Positions 1 through 6,963 of a stretch of DNA of 13,612 nt are shown here, piece by piece (position 1 is the first letter of the stretch; every line of letters starts with the position of its first letter). Source of the DNA: Candidatus Aerophobota bacterium (GTDB lineage Bacteria; Aerophobota; Aerophobia; Aerophobales; B3-G15); assembly GCA_030615365.1 (NCBI GenBank), contig JAUWZM010000065.1, positions 1-13,612 on the forward strand. The letters are read 5' to 3'. A program made the translations under genes and the position numbers. Below the pieces are notes generated by a model. It searched no databases and was not told the DNA's origin. It worked only from the letters and a program-made list of their open reading frames with translations.

Positions 1-8
1 TTTTTCAT
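1..8 (-). CDS. 5' end of a gene running off the left edge
   Basis: Only the first codons (ATG AAA AA...) of a minus-strand gene are present. The start is inferred from an AGGAGG Shine-Dalgarno (complement of 17-22) placed 8 nt before the ATG at 8-6. Nothing can be said about the product beyond Met-Lys. The gene is divergent from the ferritin-like gene at 164. Its ribosome-binding site lies in the 3' arm of a stable stem (see the leader at 13-70), so translation is probably controlled by RNA folding. Confidence 0.55.
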
Positions 9-12
9 TAGG

Positions 13-70
13 CTTGCCTCCTTTTTGGTGGATTTACCAAATCCTACCTTAAAGGTAGGGGGGAGGCAAG
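13..70 (-). promoter_or_regulatory. Three-stem RNA leader sequestering a Shine-Dalgarno
   Basis: Read on the minus strand, a perfect 9-bp stem (CTTGCCTCC at 70-62 with GGAGGCAAG at 21-13) encloses two small hairpins. One is CCTACC/GGTAGG (59-54 with 48-43, 5-nt loop) and the other is TTGGT/ACCAA (40-36 with 29-25, 6-nt loop). Junctions are only 2-3 nt, giving a compact three-way junction. The 3' arm of the closing stem contains the GGAGG of the gene starting at position 8. This is the geometry of a translational riboswitch, thermosensor or protein-binding leader. It matches no riboswitch consensus that I recognise. It could also be a palindromic repeat that happens to contain the ribosome-binding site. 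Confidence 0.5.
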
Positions 71-163
71 TCAATTTCACTAAAACACTTGATAATAAAG
101 AATTTAAAAGAAAATTACTAAAGAACTTTTGACAATACTAAAAAATTAAAGAGGAGTGAGATT

Positions 164-640
164 ATGGTAAACATTTTTTCGGTTAGTGAAGTGGTTCAGT
201 TAGGTATCCAGATAGAGAAAAATGGAAGGGATTTTTATAGTGCTGTGGCAATATCATCAAAGAAAGATAGGGCAAGACAAATTTTTCAATATCTTGCAGA
301 TGAAGAGAAAAAACACATAGAGTTATTTGAAAATATTCTTTCTAATATTGAAAAATATGAGTCCTCGGGATTATATCCCGAAGAATACTTTTCTTATTTA
401 AGAGCTCTATCAGAGGAGTATGTGTTTACAAAAGAAAAAAAGGGCGAAGAGATTGCTCAAAAAGTTAAAGATGATATGGAAGCAATTGAGATAGGAATTA
501 ATACTGAAAAAGATTCTATTTTGTTCTACAACGAGATGAAAAAATTAGTTATAAAAGATAGACACGAAACAATAGATAAACTGATAGAACAGGAACAGGA
601 ACACTTAAGAAAACTTTCCGAGTTAAAAAGAAAGTTGTAA
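164..640 (+). CDS. Ferritin-like/rubrerythrin-family diiron protein
   Basis: This 158-aa protein has two four-helix-bundle half-motifs with the usual carboxylate and His ligands. The first half has E18 (IEKNGRDFY) and E48-x-x-H51 (EEKKH). The second has E115 (TEKDSILFY) and E144-x-x-H147 (EQEH). E84 or E85 lies where an extra ligand is found in some relatives. There is no C-terminal rubredoxin Cys4 domain, so it is a stand-alone rubrerythrin-like bundle. The family usually acts in peroxide or oxygen detoxification or iron handling in the cytoplasm of anaerobes; the electron donor here is unknown. The start is supported by GAGGAG at 151-156, 7 nt before the ATG. It lies 17 nt upstream of the release-factor-like gene and may be cotranscribed with it. 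Family assignment is good, exact function inferred. Confidence 0.85.
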   Translation: MVNIFSVSEVVQLGIQIEKNGRDFYSAVAISSKKDRARQIFQYLADEEKKHIELFENILSNIEKYESSGLYPEEYFSYLRALSEEYVFTKEKKGEEIAQKVKDDMEAIEIGINTEKDSILFYNEMKKLVIKDRHETIDKLIEQEQEHLRKLSELKRKL

Positions 641-669
641 ACTATTCAATCTCCTACATGAGGATAAAA

Positions 670-1092
670 ATGCTTAACTTTGGCGTCCGTGAGGGAAAAC
701 AGAGGGCTCTCAGAGAGGAAATGCAAAAGTTTAATGTGCACGAGAAGGATCTCGTGGAAAAATTCATCCTCTCAAAGGGACCTGGAGGACAAAAGGTCAA
801 CAAGACTGCCACCTGTGTATATTTAAAACATCTGCCCACCAAGTTTGAGGTCAAAATGCAAGAGGCCCGATCTCAGGCCTTAAATCGATTTTTGGCCAGA
901 CGAGAACTACTACGAAAAATTAAGAACGATGTATTAGGGAAAGAGAGTGAGGCAGAAAAACAGCGTCAGAAAATTCGAAGGACAAAACGCAGGCGATCAA
1001 GAAGAGCTAAGAAGAGGATCCTTGAGCAAAAAAGAGTGCAATCCCGCAAGAAAAAACTTCGAAGAGAGCCTGATGTAGATGAGGAAGTGTAA
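670..1092 (+). CDS. Peptide chain release factor-like GGQ protein
   Basis: A short protein with only the peptidyl-tRNA hydrolysis domain of class I release factors. The motif GPGGQKVNKT has its GGQ at residues 39-41 from this start. It is followed by the typical TATCVYLKHLPT strand and a very basic Arg/Lys-rich C-terminal tail of about 45 residues that could bind rRNA. The codon-recognition domains of RF1/RF2 (PxT/SPF motifs) are absent. At 140 aa its length and layout match ArfB/YaeJ and mitochondrial C12orf65-type rescue factors, which release peptides from stalled ribosomes; that role is inferred. An upstream in-frame ATG at 658 lacks a Shine-Dalgarno, whereas GAGG at 660-663 sits 6 nt before the ATG at 670, so the latter is preferred. 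No partner release-factor gene is nearby. Confidence 0.8.
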   Translation: MLNFGVREGKQRALREEMQKFNVHEKDLVEKFILSKGPGGQKVNKTATCVYLKHLPTKFEVKMQEARSQALNRFLARRELLRKIKNDVLGKESEAEKQRQKIRRTKRRRSRRAKKRILEQKRVQSRKKKLRREPDVDEEV

Positions 1093-1187
1093 ACCTAGAT
1101 TTGATAACGTGAATAATGAGCAATAGGTCTATATCGAGGGAAGAGAGTCATAAAATTGAAACGTATATATCCTACAAGGAGAGCACA

Positions 1188-1712
1188 ATGCAAAAGGTAG
1201 AGATAAATTGTACAGATTATTTAAAGGAAACTTTTCAGGTTATGAGGGACACTGGACTTCTTCTCACCTCAGCTAATAAGCAAGGAAAAATCAACGTGAT
1301 GACTATTGGTTGGGGAACAACTGGCATAATATGGGGAATGCCTATGTTTTTGGTGTTGGTTCGTCCCTCCAGATTTACCTATGGTTTTATCGAAGAGACA
1401 GGAGAGTTTACAGTGAATGTTCCTCCAGGTAAACTCAGCGAAATAGTGTCCTTTTGTGGAAGCGTCTCAGGAAGGGAACATGATAAATTCAAGGAAAGGG
1501 GGCTCACCCCCATAGTAGGAAAAAATGTAAAATCCCCGATAATCGAGGAATGTGTTCTGCATTATGAGTGCAGAGTTCTCCACAAAAATGATATCATACC
1601 GGCAAGAGTTCCCCAGAATGTAACCTCTGAGTATTATCCCCAGAGGGACTACCATAGAATATTTTTTGGTGAAATTCTCTCGGTATTTGCTGACAGTAAT
1701 ATTAAAATATAA
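1188..1712 (+). CDS. Flavin reductase-like FMN-binding protein
   Basis: A 174-aa protein of the flavin reductase-like (FMN split-barrel, DIM6/NTAB) family. The N-terminal MRDTGLLLTSA strand, the NVMTIGWGTTGIIWGMP segment, the RPSRFTYGFIEETGEFTVNVP segment and the CGSVSGREHDKF segment are typical of it. Members bind FMN and reduce flavins or act as small flavoproteins; the substrate here is not predictable. The start is placed at ATG 1188 because AAGGAG (1177-1182) precedes it by 5 nt. An in-frame ATG at 1116 would add 24 residues that do not look like the family and has no clear ribosome-binding site. It converges with the alcohol dehydrogenase gene, with 12 bp between stop codons and no evident terminator. 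Confidence 0.82.
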   Translation: MQKVEINCTDYLKETFQVMRDTGLLLTSANKQGKINVMTIGWGTTGIIWGMPMFLVLVRPSRFTYGFIEETGEFTVNVPPGKLSEIVSFCGSVSGREHDKFKERGLTPIVGKNVKSPIIEECVLHYECRVLHKNDIIPARVPQNVTSEYYPQRDYHRIFFGEILSVFADSNIKI

Positions 1713-1724
1713 AAGAGATACTTT

Positions 1725-2753
1725 TTAATCAGGCATTCGCAAAACACCGGCTCCCTGGATTCTTCCTTGCTTAAGCAAAATTAAAGCCCTATTCGCTTCC
1801 TTTAATTTAAATTCCTGGACCTGGGGTAAAATTGGAATTTTCGCTGCCAGGGGTAAAAAATCTTGAGCATCTTTTCTGGTAATATTAGCCACGCTTTTTA
1901 CCTCTTTTTCCAGCCAGAGATGCTCTGGGTAACTCAATTTTAAGAGAGAGTCTTTGTCTTTTTCCTCTTTCCGAATTGCATTTACAACAACTCTTCCTCC
2001 TCTTTCTAAAACCCTCAGTGCTTCAACTATTGGTTTCCAGGCAGGGGTAAAGTCAATTGCACAGTTAAGTTTGCCTGGTGGAGTATCCCCAGTTGCTCCA
2101 ATCCAGTCAGCACCCAATCTCCTGGCTAAATCCTGGCGCTCTTTCTGATGAGGTCTGGTGAAAACGAAGACCCTGGAATTTTGATATCTGTGCTTAACTA
2201 TTTGAATAACAATATGAGCTGAGGCTCCAAAACCAAAAAGACCAAGGGTCTGTCCATCTTGAAAATTGCTTAGTCTTAAGGCTCTGTATCCAATTGCTCC
2301 AGCACACAACAAAGGGGCTGCCTGAGAATCGGAAAACCTTTCAGGGATAGGATAGGCAAAGTCTTCCAAGACAGTTATAAATTCAGCATAACCACCATTA
2401 GCATCGCAGCCAGTAGCCTGAAATTTAGCACACAGATTTTCCCTTCCTTCTTGACAGAAACTGCATTCCCCACAACTGGAGTAAATCCAGGCAATTCCCA
2501 CTCGATCTTGCCTTTTAAATTTAGTTACCTTTGAGCCTAATTCTTCCACTCTTCCAACAATCTCATGACCGAGAATTATTGGAAGTTTTGGATGAAGCCT
2601 TCCTTCAATTTCATCAAGCTCAGTATGGCACACTCCACAAGCTGAAACCTTCACTAAAATTTCTTTTGAATCTGGCTTTGGGACAGGTAAATCAATCAGT
2701 TTCAAGGGTTCTTTTTCCACTGGTAAGATTTGTTCCAGTATCATTGCTTTCAT
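1725..2753 (-). CDS. Zinc-dependent alcohol dehydrogenase
   Basis: A 342-aa, full-length medium-chain dehydrogenase/reductase. Catalytic zinc ligands fit C42 (CGVCHTE), H63 followed by E64 (GHE) and C150 (PLLCAG). Structural zinc ligands fit C94, C97, C100 and C108. The NAD(P)-binding Rossmann turn is at 174-179 (GFGASA). This arrangement is characteristic of the AdhP/class III-like alcohol dehydrogenases that interconvert alcohols and aldehydes with NAD(P)H. The ATG is preceded by GAGGAA at normal spacing, and only 2 nt separate it from the stop of the upstream DUF3857 gene, so the two are translated from one mRNA. No functional link between them is obvious. Family is confident, substrate unknown. 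Confidence 0.9.
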   Translation of the reverse strand: MKAMILEQILPVEKEPLKLIDLPVPKPDSKEILVKVSACGVCHTELDEIEGRLHPKLPIILGHEIVGRVEELGSKVTKFKRQDRVGIAWIYSSCGECSFCQEGRENLCAKFQATGCDANGGYAEFITVLEDFAYPIPERFSDSQAAPLLCAGAIGYRALRLSNFQDGQTLGLFGFGASAHIVIQIVKHRYQNSRVFVFTRPHQKERQDLARRLGADWIGATGDTPPGKLNCAIDFTPAWKPIVEALRVLERGGRVVVNAIRKEEKDKDSLLKLSYPEHLWLEKEVKSVANITRKDAQDFLPLAAKIPILPQVQEFKLKEANRALILLKQGRIQGAGVLRMPD

Positions 2754-2755
2754 TT

Positions 2756-5170
2756 TTATTCCTCGGAAACTTTCTCTAAAACAATCTGTTTATCTGTTTG
2801 ACGAGCAAGCTCCTCGTAGATCTCTTTGTATTCACTGTAAGACTTTGTGCTCACTAAAGTTTTTTTGCGAACCAAACCTTCTTCAAAAAAGATGGTACCT
2901 TTGGAAAAAGTGTATTCACTGAAATATCTAAACCAGGGAGTATCTTTAATAACGGGTTGAGGCAAATAATCAACAGTGAGATTATCTGGAAGTTTAATTT
3001 CAACTGACATATACGAGGAGCTTAAAATATCAAAATCTAAGGGATAGTTTCTTTTTTCCCGAGAAACCAAAGTAGCAGAAACTCTACCCAATGAAGGAAC
3101 AAGCCTATTCTTGCCAGCTTCGGTTAAAAATTTTGGCCCTTTGAACTCCATTTTAATTTCTACCGGCTGATCAAGGTCTTCCACATCACTTATCTGATGG
3201 TTCTGAAGCTCTCCACCAGGAGAAATCGTGCTCACCCATGATTTAAGCTCCTCCTTAATTAAGACAGGTTTAGTATACTTCAGCCACCACCTCTGTCCCT
3301 GATTATATATTCCAAAAGTATTAATTTCCATAGTTCCCGAAATACTCTCATCTGGATTTACTGAAATTGTAAGTTTTTGAAAAACCTTGTTATGTTCAGC
3401 TCCAAATAGAGGAATCTTTTCAATTTTTTCCTCTTTTTCGTAAAACACTAAGACCTGTCTATTCTGATCCCCGCCAGGGAGGTCCCCGAAAGAAGTAGTT
3501 TCCCCTGTGGGATCAAGAAAAATTAATTCTTCCCCAATCTTAGCCAGACAAATGGCATGATTGAAAAGCAATGTAGGGAATCCCTCATCCAAGGGATAAA
3601 CTCCCCTTGTTCCAATGAGGACAGGATAAGCAGAAATTCCAGCATATCTGAGCATAGAAATCAAGAGCATTACCTGATCCTTACAATCCCCATATTTATT
3701 CTTAAATATCTCAGTGGCATAGTGGGGCTCAAAGCCAGCTTCCCCATATTCTACTCCTACATATCTAATTTTTGCCGCACACCAGTTGTAAATTGCTCTG
3801 GCTTTGTCTTTTTCTGTTTTCTTTCCCTTGATTAATTCCTGAGTTTTTTCTCTTATTGCCTCATTGGTTCCTATCTTCTCTTTATAGAGCTTCCCCCACC
3901 ACTCATAAATCTGACTCCAGTTATTAAAAGAGGAAAGACAAAGATAAGGAGTGATATCTGCATATGGAGGCATAGAAGGCTCAGCAATAATCTCAGGGAT
4001 ATCCTTAAACTCCCAGGTATACTTGCTCTCATTCTTGAGCTTTTCCACAGAAGGGGAAAAGCTCAGCTCATAATTAAGGTATCCGGGGTTGTAGGATTTG
4101 AAATTAATTTCATACTCAGTAGGAACGGTCAAACTAATCCTTTTATTAAGACAGGGCTCAAAGCTCTGAATTGAATAGCTTTCACAAAATTCCCTTCCAT
4201 GAATTAACTTTTTAATATATTTTTTTGCCTTATACTCAATTATAGCTCCCTCGGTTAAACCAGGCATAGAGATTATCTTTAAACGAGCATTGCTATATAA
4301 AGGGTATTCTGGATACTCGGAGATATCTCGAATGTGCTTGGCTCCTACAGAAATGATTGTTCCATCGAGTTTAACGGTTCGAGCATATACTATTTCTATT
4401 TTCTCATAAGTGGAATCGTAACTTAATTTTACCTCGCCATACTTTTCTTTTCCTCGATCATTTAAAATCTTTATCAGAGAATGGTACTCCTGCACGGCAG
4501 TGTAATCATTCAATATTTTGAAGTTCCTGTTGCTCAAGAGGATGATTGCTCCAGCATTTGGATACTCAGACTGTCCGGGGGAGGTCTCAATTAAGTTTTT
4601 AATGTAAGGATCGGCGATATCCTTAACTGTCATTGCCCTGGTTTTAGCAGTGATATAGGCAACTCTTTCCTGAGCGAATTTTTTATACTTTATTCCTTTG
4701 ATTCTTTCGTAAATTTTAACTGCCTGATCAAAAAGATTTTGTTTTTCACAAGTCTTCCCATATAAATACAAAAATCCCTCATCTTCTGAATCCTTGTTTT
4801 TATCGAAAATACCCAGGGCATCTGTATAATCGCCATTTCTAAAGTAGGAGAGAGCCAAAAGTTTAGCGACAGCAAAATCCTGGCTTCTTTCCGCATAAAC
4901 AGAGGCTAATATCTGGATAGCTTCTTCAAGCCTTCCGTGTTCATAATAAAGCTTGCCGAGAAAAAAATTAATTTCAAGCGTATCAGCCCCTGGTTCCTTT
5001 AAAGCCAAATTATACTCAGAGACAGCCTCTTGAAAGAACTTCTCGCTTTGAGCTGCATACTCATTAGCTAGTTCAAGATGGGTTTTAGCCATACATTGGA
5101 AGGTAAATACAAAAACAAAAATCACAGCTAAAACGATAAATCTTTGCACGTTAAATTTTGTTTTTCTCAT
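2756..5170 (-). CDS. Exported TPR-DUF3857-transglutaminase-like protein
   Basis: This 804-aa protein begins with a signal peptide: basic MRKTKFNVQR, a hydrophobic core to about residue 25, and a probable cut after CMA. Tetratricopeptide-like helices follow to about residue 170 (for example FLGKLYYEHGRLEEAIQIL). A DUF3857 region covers roughly 205-370. The transglutaminase-like core has a plausible triad: C496 (YGDCKD), H538 (FNHAI) and D553 (FLDPTGE). The C-terminal part is beta-rich. Proteins of this architecture are extracytoplasmic and of unknown substrate; protease or crosslinking activity is only inferred. The open frame extends to an ATG at 5251, but the 5170 start has AAGGA 8 nt upstream and begins the signal peptide. 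A strong promoter also lies within the putative extension. It is first gene of a pair with the alcohol dehydrogenase. Confidence 0.85.
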   Translation of the reverse strand: MRKTKFNVQRFIVLAVIFVFVFTFQCMAKTHLELANEYAAQSEKFFQEAVSEYNLALKEPGADTLEINFFLGKLYYEHGRLEEAIQILASVYAERSQDFAVAKLLALSYFRNGDYTDALGIFDKNKDSEDEGFLYLYGKTCEKQNLFDQAVKIYERIKGIKYKKFAQERVAYITAKTRAMTVKDIADPYIKNLIETSPGQSEYPNAGAIILLSNRNFKILNDYTAVQEYHSLIKILNDRGKEKYGEVKLSYDSTYEKIEIVYARTVKLDGTIISVGAKHIRDISEYPEYPLYSNARLKIISMPGLTEGAIIEYKAKKYIKKLIHGREFCESYSIQSFEPCLNKRISLTVPTEYEINFKSYNPGYLNYELSFSPSVEKLKNESKYTWEFKDIPEIIAEPSMPPYADITPYLCLSSFNNWSQIYEWWGKLYKEKIGTNEAIREKTQELIKGKKTEKDKARAIYNWCAAKIRYVGVEYGEAGFEPHYATEIFKNKYGDCKDQVMLLISMLRYAGISAYPVLIGTRGVYPLDEGFPTLLFNHAICLAKIGEELIFLDPTGETTSFGDLPGGDQNRQVLVFYEKEEKIEKIPLFGAEHNKVFQKLTISVNPDESISGTMEINTFGIYNQGQRWWLKYTKPVLIKEELKSWVSTISPGGELQNHQISDVEDLDQPVEIKMEFKGPKFLTEAGKNRLVPSLGRVSATLVSREKRNYPLDFDILSSSYMSVEIKLPDNLTVDYLPQPVIKDTPWFRYFSEYTFSKGTIFFEEGLVRKKTLVSTKSYSEYKEIYEELARQTDKQIVLEKVSEE

Positions 5171-5217
5171 AGGATTTTCCTTTTTGGTTAAAGTATAAAA
5201 ATTAAACTCCACAACAT

Positions 5218-5245
5218 ATAATAAGATTTCTGATGATAATGTCAA
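5218..5245 (-). promoter_or_regulatory. Sigma70-type promoter for the DUF3857-adh operon
   Basis: On the minus strand, TTGACA (5245-5240) is separated by 16 bp from TATTAT (5223-5218). Transcription would start about 40 nt upstream of the ATG at 5170. The motif lies inside the ORF extension from 5251, which argues against that longer start. Confidence 0.65.
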
Positions 5246-5356
5246 ATTCAACCTTTCATTGTCATAATTTGGATTATATGCTATAAATATAAGGACATTG
5301 ACTATCGGATTATTTGTAAATAATAATCTAAAGCACGTATACTTTGCAATCCCATG

Positions 5357-5408
5357 TAGCTTGCCGATTTATCGGCGCATTAAGCCCGTCCAATAAATTG
5401 GGCAACTA
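5357..5408. repeat. Palindromic intergenic element with nested hairpins
   Basis: A perfect small hairpin, GCCGAT-TT-ATCGGC (5363-5376), is followed by CCAAT-AA-ATTGG near 5390-5401. Outer flanks GTAG(C)TTGCC (5357-5366) and GGGCAACTAC (5399-5408) can also pair with one bulge, so alternative folds exist. It lies in the divergent gap between the DUF3857 and corrinoid-reactivation genes and encodes nothing. It resembles short REP- or MITE-like elements, but a second full copy is not present in the window. Confidence 0.45.
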
Positions 5409-5518
5409 CAAATCACTATTGAATTGGGCAGCGACAATTGCCAGAGAAAAGGGAAAAGTTTTAGAAAAGATAAACTATTACGATAGATAGATAGTTACCA
5501 TTCAGGTTTACCATTTTT

Positions 5519-5600
5519 ACCACAGAGCACGTTAGGTTCGCGGAGAATTAGGGAAACTATTAACTACTCTGCGCACTCTGTGGTTAAAATTTGACATAAC
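5519..5600. repeat. Palindromic repeat, copy 1 (ACCACAGAG family)
   Basis: ACCACAGAG (5519-5527) and CTCTGTGGT (5576-5584) are perfect inverted repeats. Weaker internal symmetry extends them (TTCGCGGAG versus CTCTGCGCA). The right arm continues into TTAAAATTTGACA. Read on the minus strand, 5600-5568 aligns with 13468-13500, sharing TGTCAAA, TTAACCACAGAG and CGCA. This indicates a dispersed repeat family. The end of the element is 24 nt before the ATG of the gene at 5625. The TTGACA it carries has no -10 box before that ATG, so it is not a good promoter. Confidence 0.6.
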
Positions 5601-5624
5601 TATGGACCGAAGGAGGAGAAAAAA

Positions 5625-6320
5625 ATGGAAGTACTGAGTAACATTCCTATTGAATTTGATTTGGAAAAAATACTGAAACTTTTTAAGATAGAGGGCGGGA
5701 CACAAACAAAACAAAAAAAACTTATAGAAGAATGTATTGACTTATCTATTAACTTAATAGATCCAAAAGCTGTTTATGAAATAGCTTTTGTAGAAAAGAA
5801 AACCGAAACCACTGTAGATATTGGGAAAGTCCAATTCAAAAGCAGAGTTCTTAGAAAAAACCTGGGTAAAATAGAGAGAGTCTTCCCCCATATTGTTACT
5901 ATTGGGGAAAAATTAGAAAACAGAGCAGCCTCAATGAAAGATCTTCTCGAACAATACTATCTGGAGGGAATAGCAAACTTAGCCCTGGGTTACACCCTCA
6001 GGTATCTGAAAAGGTATCTAAGGAGAAAATACAAACTTGGACAGATCTCCAGAATGAGCCCAGGTTCTTTAAAGGACTGGCCCATTACCCAGCAAAAAAA
6101 GTTATTCTCTGTATTCAATAATACTCAAAAAATCATAGGGGTAAACTTAACTGATAGTTTCTTGATGATTCCCAGAAAATCTGTCTCAGGAATTTATTTT
6201 CCCACTGAAATTAAATTTTATAATTGCCAGCTTTGTCCCAGAAAAGTATGTCCTGGAAGAAAAGCACCTTATGATTCAAAGTTAGCAAAAAGTTATGGAA
6301 TAGAAGTGGCCAAATCTTGA
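5625..6320 (+). CDS. MetH activation domain-like corrinoid reactivation protein
   Basis: A 231-aa protein resembling the stand-alone C-terminal activation domain of B12-dependent methionine synthase (PF02965 type). Support comes from RMSPGSLKDWP at residues 143-153, matching the RxSPGY-like substrate/SAM loop, and SFLMIPRKSVSGIYF at 178-192, matching the conserved SxxMxPxxSVSG element. The C-terminus adds C201-x2-C204-x4-C209, like the Cys tail seen in free-standing activation subunits of anaerobes. In MetH this domain binds SAM and supports reductive remethylation of cob(II)alamin; the partner here is unknown because no MetH or corrinoid protein gene is in the window. AAGGAGGAG at 5610-5618 sets the start. 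Single gene, convergent with the HD gene. Confidence 0.72.
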   Translation: MEVLSNIPIEFDLEKILKLFKIEGGTQTKQKKLIEECIDLSINLIDPKAVYEIAFVEKKTETTVDIGKVQFKSRVLRKNLGKIERVFPHIVTIGEKLENRAASMKDLLEQYYLEGIANLALGYTLRYLKRYLRRKYKLGQISRMSPGSLKDWPITQQKKLFSVFNNTQKIIGVNLTDSFLMIPRKSVSGIYFPTEIKFYNCQLCPRKVCPGRKAPYDSKLAKSYGIEVAKS

Positions 6321-6360
6321 CACTTGCTGATCGGCAGAGTTTGCATGAAGAGCTGTCAAG
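6316..6360. other. Weak inverted repeat between convergent genes
   Basis: CTTGACA (6316-6322, overlapping the TGA stop) and TGTCAAG (6354-6360) form a 7-bp inverted repeat around a smaller TGCT/GGCA hairpin. It sits between convergent genes where a bidirectional terminator is expected, but no T-tract follows on either strand. Confidence 0.25.
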
Positions 6361-6385
6361 CAAGCTTGGTCACTGCAATTATTAG

Positions 6386-6946
6386 TTACAATCCCAATTC
6401 AGAGGATATCTTTTTCATAGATTCAAGAACATTTTTAACATGCTCTCTTAAATCAATTTCCAACTCTCCTGCACCCTTCTCAATATCTTGACGATTTACA
6501 CCCCTAGCAAAGGATTTATCTTTCCATTTTTTCATAACTGAGCTCACCTTGACATCAACAATACGTTTAGAAGGACGAACAAGGGCTACTGCTACTATTA
6601 GTCCAGTGAGCTCATCCACAGCGTAGAGAGTCTTTTCTAAGAGGGTTTGTCGTGGCACTCTGGTATGATCGCCATGAGCTAAAATTGCTCGGGTCATATC
6701 TTCAGGATATTCTTTTTCCTGAAGGATTTTTACCCCCTTGAAAGGATGATCCTCCAGGGAAGGATACCTCTCATAATCAAAATCATGGAGCAAACCCGTT
6801 ACTCCCCATTTTTCAGGATCTTCTTCAAATCTTTTTGCATAATCCCTCATAGCTGCCTCAACAGCTAAGGCATGTTTTACAAGATTTTTATTCTTTGTAT
6901 ACTCTTTTAAAAGAGTAATAGTTTCTTCTCTGTTTGGCCAGCCCAT
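6386..6946 (-). CDS. HD-domain hydrolase
   Basis: A 186-aa protein with the metal-binding signature of the HD superfamily: H25 (VKHAL), H54-D55 (LLHDFDYERYP), H67, H91 (ILAHGDH) and D111 (YAVDELTG). HD proteins of this size are metal-dependent phosphohydrolases, often of nucleotides or phosphorylated metabolites; the substrate is unknown. The ATG follows AAGGAG at normal spacing and is 17 nt from the ATPase stop codon, so it is probably the last gene of the pdxA-transporter operon. That position hints at a role in processing a phosphorylated product of the imported compound, but this is inference. Housekeeping nucleotide hydrolysis is equally possible. Confidence 0.8.
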   Translation of the reverse strand: MGWPNREETITLLKEYTKNKNLVKHALAVEAAMRDYAKRFEEDPEKWGVTGLLHDFDYERYPSLEDHPFKGVKILQEKEYPEDMTRAILAHGDHTRVPRQTLLEKTLYAVDELTGLIVAVALVRPSKRIVDVKVSSVMKKWKDKSFARGVNRQDIEKGAGELEIDLREHVKNVLESMKKISSELGL

Positions 6947-6963
6947 TGAATTCTCCTTTTTAA

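Larger units (their letters stand above)
5171..5624. other. Divergent intergenic region
   Basis: These 454 bp contain no credible gene. They hold the promoter of the leftward operon (5218-5245), two palindromic elements (5357-5408 and 5519-5600) and a short GATA microsatellite (about 5482-5494). No convincing -35/-10 pair was found for the rightward gene at 5625, although it must be transcribed from somewhere here. Confidence 0.6.

Noticed and set aside
129..134. TTGACA as a promoter for the ferritin-like gene
   Set aside because: The position of its -10 overlaps the GAGGAG Shine-Dalgarno, and no -10-like sequence is seen there.
5591..5596. TTGACA as a -35 box for the gene at 5625
   Set aside because: With 16-18 bp spacing the -10 would fall on the AAGGAGGAG ribosome-binding site, and no TATAAT-like hexamer is present there; it belongs to the repeat.
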